From Myotis daubentonii (Eukaryota > Chordata > Mammalia > Chiroptera > Vespertilionidae), in NCBI RefSeq assembly GCF_963259705.1, contig NC_081844.1, forward strand, positions 42,163,341-42,227,340: DNA of 64,000 nt, written 5' to 3'. Made by a program: the position numbers and the translations under genes. The notes under the pieces were generated by a model that was not told where the DNA came from, did not search any database, and saw only the letters and a program-made list of their open reading frames with translations. Each line of letters opens with the position of its first letter. The stretch's first letter is position 1. This document shows positions 50,107 to 60,359 of the stretch, piece by piece.

Positions 50107-50930
50107 AAAATTTTAAAAGATACTAATGGCATTGTTTTTTTTACAGAAGTAGAAAAAACAATCCTAAAATGTATATAAAACAACAAAAGACCCCAAATAG
50201 TCAAAGCAAACTTGAGAAAGAAGAACAAAGCAGGACTCATCACATTTCCTGATTTCAAATTATATTATAAAGCTATGGTAATCAAAACAGTATGGTTCTG
50301 GCATTAAAAAAAAGACACATACATCAATGGAACAGAATTGAGAGCCCAGAAATAAACCTATTCTTTCAATTAATATTTGACAAGGGAGCCAAGATAGTCA
50401 ATGGAGAAAAGACAAACTCCTAAATAAATGGTGCTGGGCTTGGCACCATTTGGGGGCTTAGCCCATCTGGTCTCCAGATGACCTAATAAATTTATAATCC
50501 CTTACAAAAAAAAATGGTGCTGGGATAATTGGAAATTCACATGTAAAAGATTGAAACTAGACTCCTATCTTACATCACTCACAAAAAGTAACTCAAAATA
50601 GATTAAAGACTTAAATATAAGTCTAGAAACCATCAAACTCTTAGAAGAAAACATAGAAAGGTCCTTGACATGGGTCTTAGTAATGATTTTTGGGTACGTC
50701 ACCTAAAGCATAAGCAACAAAATATCATTCAGGATATTCAAAATAAAAAAAATCCTACCATATGGCAGGACTTTGAGGGTATTATGCTAATAAGTCAGAC
50801 AGAGAAAGACAAATATTATATGATTTCACTTATATATGGAATATTTTTTAAAACCCAAAGTCATAGAAAAAAAGATAAGATTTGTGGTTATTAGGGTCAA
50901 TTATTTCTTAATAAAATGGAGAAATTTATT
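50107..50930 (+). mobile_element. L1 LINE, old copy continued (ORF2 to 3' end)
   Basis: Sense ORF2 remnants: gaaagaagaacaaagcagga (50216), agctatggtaatcaaaacag (50271) and gtctagaaaccatcaaactc (50621). It then skips to the ORF2 end (aagtcagacagagaaagaca, 50792). Stops are frequent. A 73-bp retroposed RNA interrupts it at 50439-50511. Confidence 0.75.
50439..50511 (+). ncRNA. Small unidentified RNA retrocopy with A-tail
   Basis: Flanked by a perfect 13-bp duplication aaatggtgctggg (50426-50438 and 50512-50524) inside old L1 ORF2. The insert is about 67 bases plus A-tail. It contains a hairpin (catctgg tct ccagatg, 50464-50480) and aataaa at 50485-50490, 15 bases before the A-tail. It looks like the 3' end of a polyadenylated RNA; I do not recognise the source. 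Confidence 0.75.
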
Positions 50931-50946
50931 TTTTATTATTTTTTCT

Positions 50947-51134
50947 AAAGGTATGTTTTTATTTTAAAGACAGGAAGAGGGAAAGAGACAGAAACATCAA
51001 TGATGAGAGAGAATTATCAATCATCTGCCTCCTACACACCCCCCACCAGGGATTGAGCCCATAACCTGAGCATGTACCATGATCTTCTGGTTCATGGGTT
51101 GACACTCAACCACTAAACCACACTGATCGGGCAA
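50947..51134 (-). mobile_element. Ves SINE
   Basis: Reverse-complement Ves: gagagagaattatcaatcat (51007), cctcctacacaccccccacc and head ctcaaccactaaaccacact (51107). Moderately diverged. Confidence 0.85.
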
Positions 51135-51178
51135 GTTTTATCTTAAATAATATCCTTTTATTTAAGGAAAATATTTTT

Positions 51179-51329
51179 ATTATTTTTAGAGAGAGAAATA
51201 CCTATTTTTTTGTGGTTCTACTCCTTTATGCACTCATTGATTGATTCTTGTATGTGCCCTGACCGGGAATCGAACCTGCAACCTTGGCATATCAGGACAA
51301 CACTCTAACCAACTGAGCTATTGGCCAGG
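51179..51329 (-). mobile_element. tRNA-derived SINE, shorter divergent type
   Basis: The tRNA-like head (gaatcgaacctgcaacctt, ccaactgagctattggcc) is clear, but the body is short and unlike standard Ves. A 15-bp duplication aaggaaaatattttt, with one mismatch in the second copy, borders it (51164-51178, 51330-51344). Confidence 0.8.
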
Positions 51330-51982
51330 AAGGAAAATACTTTTCCACTATTAATTAAATAATTTTTTTTCTCACTATACAGAAGGTATCCAGTCATTCC
51401 CTATAAGTCTGCTTCTTCCATGAATACTGTAGAAAGCATGCAAAACAGTCAATAGTCTGTTAATTTGATGGTGTCTGGTCCCTGGCCCATTCTCTAGGTC
51501 TTCAAATTTTATTTTCCTGGAGCATTCTGTCTTTAAACATTATAATTCCTGAATAAGCATTTGTTAAAAATAAAATTATCTTGCTAGTTTTAATATTCAC
51601 TCAATATTTAGTGAGCACCAACTCTGTGCAATGTTTGAAGTGCTGAGGAAACGGTAGTAAACAAAACAAAGCTGTTGTCCATAAGAGGCATATATTACAG
51701 TAAAGGGAATAGAAAACACACAATAAACAAGTAAATATGTAAAGCATCAGATGGTGATGCCTGGTTTGGAAAAAGAGCAGAGATCATAAAGGGGAAGGGA
51801 GGTCGGGGGAAGGGGTGGTGATCGGGGAGAAGAGGGTTGCTCTTCTAACTAGGTTGGTTAGGAAAGGCCTGACATGGAGATTGATTCAGCAAGAGATACA
51901 AGCAAGAGCAAAGGATGTGAAGTGAGCATATCGAGACAGCAGTGAGGCTGGAGCAAAGTGCACTAGGGAGAGCAATAGGAGA

Positions 51983-52537
51983 TGAGGGGGAGGAGCCACC
52001 TAGGACCTTTTCTTTTGTTAATAGCCCCCTTGCCCCATCCTTTTTCCTATAAAAACCTTCCATTTTGTGCAATTCCTCCCAGCACCCTTCTAGTTGCTAG
52101 GTGAGGGGATGCTGCCAGATTCATGGATTGCTTAATAAAGCCAATTAGATCTTCAAATCTACTTGGTTGAATTTTAGGGGTTTGTTTGTTTGTTTAGAAA
52201 TCATTTAATCATCAAAATAACTTCTTTATTTTTTATTTTTGTGTTTTTGTTGTTTTAGAGATTTTAGAGAGAGTGGAAGGGAGTAGGAGAGAGGGAGAGG
52301 GAGAAGGAGAGGGAACAAGAAAGGGAGAGGAAGAGGGAGACAGGGAGAAACATAGATGTGAGAGAGACACATCAATTGGTTGCCTCCCGCCAACCAGGGC
52401 TAGTTGCAACCAAGGTATGTGCCCTTGACTGGACTCAAACCCTGGACCAATTAGTCCATGGGCTGATATTCTATCCACTGAGCCGACATTCTACCCACTG
52501 AGCCAAAGTGTCTAGGGCTGAATTTTGTTTTTCAACA
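51983..52537 (+). mobile_element. Probable short ERV LTR, split by a Ves SINE
   Basis: The block begins TG, has a TATA-like tataaaaa (52048-52055), an aataaa signal (52134-52139) and ends ttttcaaca at 52537. It replaces part of an L2, as a solo LTR would. Without the SINE (about 52177-52516) it is only about 215 bp, short for an LTR, and no clear target duplication is seen. Confidence 0.5.
52177..52516 (-). mobile_element. Ves SINE with long purine stretch
   Basis: Reverse-complement Ves with an expanded GA-rich region (52258-52350) and a local 22-bp duplication in the tRNA head (ctgatattctatccactgag, then ccgacattctacccactgag). Flanked by tgaatttt (52169-52176 and 52519-52526), probably its target duplication. 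The limits of its T-rich end are approximate. Confidence 0.75.
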
Positions 52538-52690
52538 AGAAGTCAGGCAAGGGTAGGCACAAGGCCAGTTAAGCAGCTTTGCAATAATCTAATATTAAGT
52601 GGCCAGGTGGTAGTAGCTTGTTCCAGGGTGACAACAGGGGCTGCAGTTGGGTTCTGGATATGTTTTGAATGTAACACCCACAGGATCAGC

Positions 52691-53802
52691 TATTGATACA
52701 AACCATCCAGGAAGGGCGTCATGGCTTCATGGATATGTGAATTGCATCTCTCCCCACCTAGTTCATTTCCTTCACCAATCACAGCTAAACTCTTAATCCA
52801 CTATTAGCATTTTCAATTAGCATTAGTTTGCTACATTTGAAGCAAGCTGACTTTAGAACAAATTTCATGGATGTTCCTGACAGCAACATGCCAAACACTT
52901 CCTCACCTCCTTTTCCATCTTCACCTTCCACAAACTAATTGCTTCTCGCCCCACGTGAAGGCCTGGGAATGGCAACGCAGGAATTACAACATTCTCCAAA
53001 AGAGAACAACCTCTGTCCCAGAAATCATATGGCTGGCTGTCTTTCCAAGAAAAGTAGAACTTGCCACGGACTCCTAATTCTTTTTGGTAATAAAATTCCT
53101 GATCTATGCAATGCCTTTTTCTCATTTCTCAAAACTGCATGTTAACAAAAGGTCACAAGCTGGCTCCAGTTCCCTGTGTACTTTGCAAGGTAATATAGTT
53201 CTGAAAAGAAAAGCTTAACTTAAAGGTCAAAATACAAAATCTATTTTTCTTGACTATAAAATATTGAACATTTCCTTAGATTCATGAACCACGCTTTAAT
53301 AGCCTGGATGGTATCAACATTCCCTTAAACTGAGAATCTTACATATCAAAAAAATTGGAGAGAAACAAACAACAACAAAATACACAGTGGGACACCAAAG
53401 CCCTCATCAATCTACAAGTCTTTGAAGCTACCATCATCCTATTTCAGAGAAACATGCTCACCTAACACGTTTGACATGGCTTTGCTTAATAATGATACCC
53501 ATTTCTTTCAGATTTTCAAACAAAGTTGACTTTAAATTTGAATATACTAAATTCTAGTATCAAAACTGAACTTCATTTTAAAATCAGAGCATGTTCCCCT
53601 AAGAAAATAATGAATAAGTTGGGGGATATGTCTTTAAAAATCAGTAAATCAAACAATTATTTTACTGTGAAAATATATATTTATATAATGGTTTGATTTT
53701 TTATGTAACTATACATAACAACAACAAAATTGTATAAATAAAATAAACACACTGGGCAAGATGTATTGTTATGTATCATGTGGAGAATAAATAAATAGAA
53801 AA
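52691..53802. other. Unassigned DNA
   Basis: No gene or element is recognised. 53650-53770 is very AT-rich. Confidence 0.5.
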
Positions 53803-53806
53803 TATA

Positions 53807-54602
53807 CACTGAGTGGCCAGGTTATTATGACCACCTGACGTTTGTAGGCAAATTAGCTATAATTTCATGCTGAAGTTGCTAGAGGGCCAGACCATTATAA
53901 ATAGGGAAGCAGGTTGTTTACCACGACAGTTACCCAAGTACAGGAACACAAGGATTGGACAGTCGACCATTGGAAAAAAGTCATGTGGTTCCATGAATCA
54001 TGTTTCCAGTTGCATTATACAGATGGCAGAGTGAGAATTTGGCAGAAACAGCATGAAAGCATGTACCCCACATGCATGAGTACAACCCTTCAAGCTGGTG
54101 GGGGAAGTGTTATGGTTTGGGGCATGTTTTCCTGGCATGATTTGGGCCCTTTAATTCATGCGGAACAACGTCTGAATAGCACAACATACCTAAGTATCGT
54201 TGCTGATCAAGTTCATCCTATCATGTTGTTGGCGTATCCCAATGGAGATGGCTTCTTCCAACAAGACAATGAGCCATGCCGTAGTGCTTGTATTGTGCAG
54301 GAGTGTTTTCAAGAACATGTGGGAGACTTTACCTTGCTTAGGTGGCCCCCACAATCACCAGCTCTCAATCCAATTGAGCATTTGTGGGACAAAGTTAAAA
54401 GAGCCATCAGGCAGCTGGTTCCACAACCATCAAATCTCACAGAACTGTACAGTGCTATTCATCAGGCATGGTGTCAGATTCCTCGCATCACCTTTCAACA
54501 TCTCGTGGAGACAATGCCAAGAAGAATCACCGTAGTATTGAAGGCAAAAGGTGGCCCAACGAAGTACTGATGGGGTGGTCATAATAATCTGGCCACTCAG
54601 TG
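53807..54602 (+). mobile_element. Tc1-like DNA transposon, internally deleted
   Basis: The ends are about 29-bp inverted repeats: cactgagtggccaggttatt continuing to gaccacc on the left, and its complement with one mismatch on the right. TA flanks both ends (53805-53806, 54603-54604). At 796 bp it is shorter than a full Tc1-like element (about 1.2 kb or more) because the N-terminal transposase part is gone. The near-identical ends suggest a fairly recent family in this lineage. Confidence 0.95.
53914..54570 (+). pseudogene. Tc1-like DD36E transposase, N-terminally truncated
   Basis: A 218-codon open frame ending at the natural stop tga (54568-54570), 32 bases before the element end. The catalytic core is recognisable: GGGSVMVWG (residues 62-70), QQDN with the second Asp at residue 118, and NPIE with the Glu at 155. 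Exactly 36 residues lie between them, so it is DD36E. That spacing and the sequence fit the group named Incomer rather than classic Tc1 (DD34E). The first catalytic Asp is replaced by His at residue 27 (WFHES). The helix-turn-helix DNA-binding domains are absent and the frame opens without an ATG. It cannot be an active transposase. The remaining frame is open, which implies modest age. Confidence 0.92.
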
Positions 54603-54604
54603 TA

Positions 54605-55624
54605 GTCAATCATTATTTTTAGATGGGAGGTCAGGTTTGATTTTAAGTGTTTATCTATTATTTCTTGTGATCCCAATAATAGCACCATGAAATAGGTTAA
54701 CATTATCTCCATATAAAATAAGGATAATTTTTGATGTTATGTTTTTAAATAACATGGTAACTAAAACATTCCTAAAAGGTAGTTTTCTAAGACTATGGGG
54801 AAAAAGGCAAATCACAGATGATTATTTGTATAATTTGTTAACTTCTACCCTTTCTCTCAAAAGTAATTTGAAATAACATACAAAATATACGTTTAAAAGG
54901 TTAATATATTGCAATATTGTTTCAGTACCATAAAAATAAAATATAAGCACATAAATCATAGTAAGTTCCCATATTAGAAAAAATATATATTTCGCAATGA
55001 GTTCCTCAAGGGGAGGCAAGTTTTTATTTTCCTCCTGGAACCAAATTCTCAAATAATGTCTCATATGAGAATTTATATAGGGCACATTAAATAATGTAAT
55101 AGATGGTGTCAGAAGTAAATGGAGCAAACTTCATATGCCTCTTTCTTGTGGCGACTGCCTTAAAAACAGAACATCCGATCACACCGCAGAGTGGGGGGCG
55201 TGTCCAGAAGGGGCAACGCTGATCACCAAGTACATTGCTTCTCAGTCATAGAATCTGACTCAAGGACACAGCTTAGAGCCTGCTGAGGCGTCAACATCAA
55301 TTATTTCCCTGGGAAGGTCTTTTGTAAGAGGTGTTTCTTTCAATGGAGCATTTTTAAAAGGTTGGAGGAGAACAATTTGGGTTGATATTTTTGGGTGAGA
55401 GCCTACTAAGCTCCTTCTTTTGGCCTTACTGGTAGAGGGCCTGCTGTGGATGCCGTGAGAAGCTTAGCCAGTGTTTGAACTCTGAGAGTTCCCACCCCAC
55501 ACACACCGGCATGAGGCACTGAGCACAGGTGAAGCCACTGGACAGACAGGAGTTTATCAGGTGGTCCTTTTTGATTTGTTCTTGGAGAGTTCATGCTTCG
55601 TGCATGAATAGAAACCCTGCTCAT
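54605..55624. other. Unassigned DNA
   Basis: AT-rich up to 55140, then more GC-rich up to 55620. Nothing recognised. Confidence 0.45.
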
Positions 55625-55639
55625 AAGAACTAGCAATGC

Positions 55640-55768
55640 CCATGGACACGGGCAATAGAGTAGTGAAGGCTGGGGTGGGGAGGTGGGGGTGGGGGGGTTA
55701 GGGGTTGGGAGGAAGGGGGGGAGGAAAAGTACCTGTAATACTATCAAATGAAAAAATGTAACTAAAAA
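55640..55768 (+). mobile_element. Very short young L1 3' tail
   Basis: Only the last 129 bases of an L1: catggacacgggcaatagag, a G-rich 3' UTR stretch (55673-55729), ctgtaatactatcaaatg and an A-rich end. The perfect 15-bp duplication aagaactagcaatgc (55625-55639 and 55769-55783) proves the insertion. It is related to the tail at 49980-50106. Confidence 0.92.
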
Positions 55769-55783
55769 AAGAACTAGCAATGC

Positions 55784-56498
55784 AATTTTAGTTCGACAAA
55801 ATGCTTCATTCTCAGAATTTCTTTATGTTCAAAACCATAAAACTTAACAAAAATGTTTATAGTTACACAATTAAGAATCAATCTTTTCCTAAAGATTATT
55901 TGGAGGATATGGTTAGGGTTGGTTTAGAAAAAGAATTAGAATGACATCCAAGGGTGGGGTATAGGTTTAGGTTATTTTAAAGTCATATTCCAGTTTATTT
56001 TATTCCTATTTTCTAAGATTCTTCTCCTGTTTTGAATAAGCTTCATCATTTCTCAACTCTGTGCTAAAGGGTTCACTAGCATATAGAAGTTTATACATTC
56101 AGACAAAAGGAGATCGGGATTTTAAAAATTTAGGCTGATGATATTGTCCTGTGATTGCCTTTTCCACATTCTTGAGTAAAAAAAACAGACATTTCAACTC
56201 AATTGCACGAATTTTACAGGCTGGAGAAAGATGAAGAGAGCAAAATAATATACTCTTTGAAATCCCTGAGGCAGTAAAAGACTCGAGTCCTACACAGGTT
56301 TAGCTACTGCCCAAGCCAAACTTCAAAGGGGTCTCAAGGCACTTTCCGGAACCACAGAGCGGTGACTGAAGGCATGGCAGCAGCTCCGTGCCATTGAGCG
56401 AGTTTTTTCTTCTGCAACAGGACACAATTTTGTATTATCTGACACCTCTAGAACTCTACACAACTGCATTTATTTACCTCAGTAAAAGCTTCCCAACA
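55784..56498. other. Unassigned DNA
   Basis: No gene or element is recognised. Confidence 0.5.
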
Positions 56499-56665
56499 CA
56501 GGCGTACCTTGGAGATAGTACTGCGAGTTCGGCTCCAGAATAAAGCGGGTGTCGCAACAAAACAAGTGGCAACCTTTCTGCTGGCGGAGGGTCTTCAGTT
56601 CGATTTTCGAAAACTGCCAACACCTGTGAAGCACAATAAACAGACACGCAATCCAGTGAGGTCAC
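56499..56665 (+). mobile_element. Tigger1-like MITE fragment
   Basis: The left end caggcgtaccttggagatag, then ggctccagaataaagcg, and near the right gtgaagcacaataaacagac match a Tigger1-type pogo element with its middle removed. The right inverted repeat is worn away. Confidence 0.7.
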
Positions 56666-56669
56666 TGTA

Positions 56670-57296
56670 CTAAGCCCTTTCTTCTTAAAGTAAATATATG
56701 TTCACAGTGAGCTTGCTCTACCTACTACGGGTTGCTTGATTTTTTATTTATTTTTACCAAGGAAGGGACCTGCTAAGCTGAACATGCAAGACCCGTAAAA
56801 CCCAATCAGACTTTATTCTTTGCCCTACCGCCCATTAAACTTACTCTGTGAGCCTATTTCTTTTCCTATCCCTGCACGAAGTTTCTGATAAAGTCCATAA
56901 CCTCCTCGGTCACTGTTAGATAGTAAGAATACTTCCATTCACTTTCAATAATAATAATAAATATGTCTAGCCTAGTGCAATTTTTTAAAAGGCCTGAATT
57001 TTATTTAAAGTTAAAGCATCATGCCTCTCCTAGGATATGGGCAAGCTCAGGAGGCTATAATGAGGGGGTGGAGGGAGGGGATTGTACTCAACTTCTTTTC
57101 TACTTTCCTACCTTCCTGCCTCTCCTCCCAACTGATTTTCTAACTTTGATTGGGTCCCTCCAGGTTTGGAGCAGAAGAAGAAAGACATGTAAAAGGCAGA
57201 ACAAGTATAACCTGGTGCTGGTTTCTTCCAGCAGTTGCCGATGGCTAGAGTTCTCTCATTGGGAGGGACCGGCACAGTTTTCCTTGGACGGCATCA
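56670..57296. other. Unassigned DNA
   Basis: No recognisable gene. 57055-57290 may belong with 57519-57990 as one older element interrupted by the hAT MITE, but I cannot name it. Confidence 0.35.
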
Positions 57297-57304
57297 GTCT
57301 AGCC

Positions 57305-57510
57305 CAGTGGTCGGCAAACTCATTAGTCTACAGAGCCAAATATCAACAGTACAACGATTGAAATTTCTTTTGAGAGCCAAATTTTTTAAACTATATAGGT
57401 AGGTACAGTGTTATTAACTTAATTAGGGTGCTCCTAAGGCTTAGGAAGAGCCACACTCGAGGGGCCAAAGAGCTGCATGTGGCTCACGATCCGCAGTTTG
57501 CTGACCATTG
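57305..57510 (+). mobile_element. hAT MITE, same family as 17445-17655
   Basis: The ends cagtggtcggcaaac and gtttgctgaccattg are bordered by 8-bp duplications gtctagcc and gtctagtc (one mismatch). The right half shares gaagagccacactcgagggg with the copy at 17.4 kb, while the left half is different, so it is a distinct deletion derivative. Confidence 0.92.
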
Positions 57511-57518
57511 GTCTAGTC

Positions 57519-59082
57519 TGAGAACAGCTGACTCCACTTAAAATGATAGCAGCAGTAAATGTTCTTCCAGCAGGCACATTCAGTCCTGTCCCCTGTTGCA
57601 GAGTCCTCCCAAAAGCATTTAAAATGGCTCTCTCTTTCCGGGCCCACATCTGGTCCACAACAAACACCCTCATGCACAGTTGCCCCCCATCCTCCCCACC
57701 AGCCCCCAATTCATCACTTCCGCTCTTTGCTTGGTCTGCCCCAGGGCCTCCTGCCTTTTGCATGCGTCTATTTCCCTGCAAGCCCTGTCTGTGGATTCTC
57801 CCACAACAGGAATTCAGGAAGACTGGTTGGTACTGTTTCTCTGATCCTCCTGCGCCCCCTTCTGGATCTTCACTTCCCCGAAGTCTGCAAAACTTGTGTG
57901 AGACGCCTTCATTCAGAGCACTCCCAGTGGCTTTCCTTTCCTGACTGGACCCTCCCTAGTTTGGGTGGTGCTGAGCATCTGCTATATCCTGTAATTTGCC
58001 CCTGAATTTAGCTGCAAATGAAGTGAGCTTCCCTACAGGAGGTCCCTTACCCACCTGAAAGTCCAGATGGCTGGCCATCTAAAGTTTCTGCCATGATATC
58101 ACAATCCAAGGAAAATTCCAGTGGCATCTCTCCTAGTGTATGAGTTAGATGTATGTAACTGGTCATCTCGTCTGTTCAAGGGACAATATCCACAATGACT
58201 TTTTTTAGGTTTCAGTAATCCTATCAGATTAGCTGTCTTCCCGGGAGCACCTCCAGTTACCTCTACAAAGATTAGCTGAGCCATTTCCTAAAGCAGTTGG
58301 TTTTCACTGAAAGATCTCCTTCAGGATTTCTGACAACTTAGTGCTTTCTATTAACCCAAGGCACAAACTTGTGCATAGTGGGTACAGTTATTATTCATCA
58401 CTCCAAAGGTATTTCCTAGATTCCATGTATTGGGTTCCAATTATTTCCAACCACTCCAGAGCCGTACGACTGTGTGTGGTCTCTAGGTAAGCTGGCCATT
58501 CCATAGATTTAGGATGCACCTGGCTCCATTTGGAATGGCATCTTCTGCTACCTTGGGCCAAAAAGAGTGCCACTATTCATCACCAACAGGAAGGGTGTTG
58601 TTTTGATATTTTGTACAGTGTGATCTGAGAGTCACCTGCATCAGAATTATCTGTCATGCATGGTAAACATGAAGATTTCCACGCTCAAAGAAACAGAACC
58701 AGGAGGTCTAGGTAGGGTTTGAATGCTAGAAACTACGTACGTAATGAGGAAACACCTTGGGTAATTCTTGTACACAGCAGAGTTTGAGAATCCTGTGGTA
58801 GACAATCAGAGAAGTAAAAGCCAGAGAAATCACGCTGTTTAAAATAAATATATTCCTTTGGATCTTTATTTCTGACTTTTTGGCTGATGGCCCTCTGCTC
58901 TCCCTTTTACATCTGAGGTTGACCTTAATAATCAAGAAGCAAAAATTCTGATGAAAGAGGTAGAAGAGGGAAAAAAGAGGTAAAAATAAGAATAGCAAAG
59001 GCAATATTCCCATTTACAAAGTGGGGTGTTAAAATGTGTCATTTATAGATATTGCAGCAATAAATAAACGCATAAGCAAATC
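57519..59082. other. Unassigned DNA with open frames
   Basis: 57541-58000 is pyrimidine- and GC-rich and may be an old LTR. The minus strand at 58573-58391 and 58284-58099 has two short open frames. They could be remnants of one old coding sequence, host or retroviral, but I recognise no domain. Confidence 0.35.
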
Positions 59083-59090
59083 ATCTAAAG

Positions 59091-59401
59091 CAGCGGTTCT
59101 CAACATGTGGGTCGCGATCCCTTTGGGGGTTGAACAACCCTTTCACAGGGGTCGCCTAAGACCATTGGAAAACACATATATAATTACATATTGTTTTTGT
59201 GATTAATCACTATGCTTTAATTATGTTCAATTTGTAACAATGAAAATACATACTGCATATCAGATATTTACATTACGATTCATAACAGTAGCAAAATTAC
59301 AGTTATGAAGTAACAACGAAAATAATTTTATGGTTGGGGGTCACCACAACATGAGGAAGTGTATTAAAGGGTCGCGGCATTAGGAAGGTTGAGAACCACT
59401 G
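59091..59401 (+). mobile_element. SPIN hAT MITE
   Basis: The ends are cagcggttctcaacatgtgg and ggttgagaaccactg, with an inner ggtcgcgatccctttggggg and agatatttacattacgattc. A perfect 8-bp duplication atctaaag borders it (59083-59090, 59402-59409). At 311 bp it keeps the centre that the copy at 12.3 kb has lost. Confidence 0.97.
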
Positions 59402-59409
59402 ATCTAAAG

Positions 59410-60130
59410 TCATAAAAGTCATCTCAAAGACCTCATAGTAGTGAGCAGAAGTTTATATTGGCAGAAGCAGCAATAGCATTAACCAAGCTAAATCTACAAT
59501 ATAATTTTTTAATCACAGATATATATTATTTTATAAAAGTGCTTAAATATACTTTTCAAAATAAATTTTACTGAACATACTTATACGCAGTAAATTCTAC
59601 AATTTAGTGTGACTGATATAGAATCTTTCTCCCTCAGGACTTAACGGATTGGTTCTGGCCAGTTGGATGCCCCTTCTGAACATCCCAGGACTTTCTTTTC
59701 ACTTTAGGTCTGGAATGTTTTGAAATGTCTGCCTTTGAGATTTGATTATTAGTTATTTCATTGGTGAAATCAGCAAAAGGAAGAGAGGAAGAAAAAGAAA
59801 CCGTTTTTAGAAGGGAGATCAAAAGGAACTCCCCCGTTCCCACAGTACGATGACACTGCCCATGTAACATCCATAAACACCCCATTAATAATAGCACAGA
59901 ACATCACACTTAAATCATTTCATGCCCAATATAGCAGGAGTTGTATGTCCCCGCAGCACTGATCGGGTGAAGGCAAGATCTGACCATTGATCCTAAGCTT
60001 TTATTTTCAGTGAATTTTTTTCCAGTGTTGCCAGTGATAAATGTGTTATGGGAGCTCTATCCCTGAGAGGCCATGTGTGAAAGATGGACAGTTGCCTTAA
60101 TTTTAATGTAAAATGGGAAGAACGTAAGAG
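59410..60130. other. Unassigned DNA
   Basis: No recognisable gene or element. Confidence 0.5.
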
Positions 60131-60355
60131 GGGAAACATTTGTTGAGTTCTGACAGTGTGCTCAATATTTTAATACGTTATTTCATTAATTTTCACCCTG
60201 TGAAGTAGATATTATTAATTTCACTAATTTATTAGATTGGGGAGGTTGGTATTCAGAGAGGTTAAATAGTTTAACCAAGATCCATTTAGAATGCAATGAA
60301 GTAAGATTCAACACTAAGTCTGTCTAAAAATCTATTGAGAGCTATGTTACCTCCC
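60131..60355 (-). repeat. MIR SINE
   Basis: Reverse-complement MIR: caccctgtgaagtagatatt (60196), ttcagagaggttaaatagtt (60252) and gattcaacactaagtctgtc (60307). It retains most of the core. Confidence 0.7.
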
Positions 60356-60359
60356 AAGC

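Larger units (their letters stand above)
51590..52690 (-). mobile_element. L2 LINE fragment, split by an LTR
   Basis: 51596-51982 reads as reversed L2 (gtgagcaccaactctgtgca, 51610; aagagcaaaggatgtgaag, 51904; gcaataggagatgagg, 51972). The match resumes at about 52538 (agcagctttgcaataatcta, 52571). The gap is filled by an LTR, itself interrupted by a Ves. Confidence 0.65.

Noticed and set aside
57541..57990. Overlapping 133- and 148-codon plus-strand frames
   Set aside because: The sequence is pyrimidine-rich with two frames open together, no known domain, and a possible old LTR origin.
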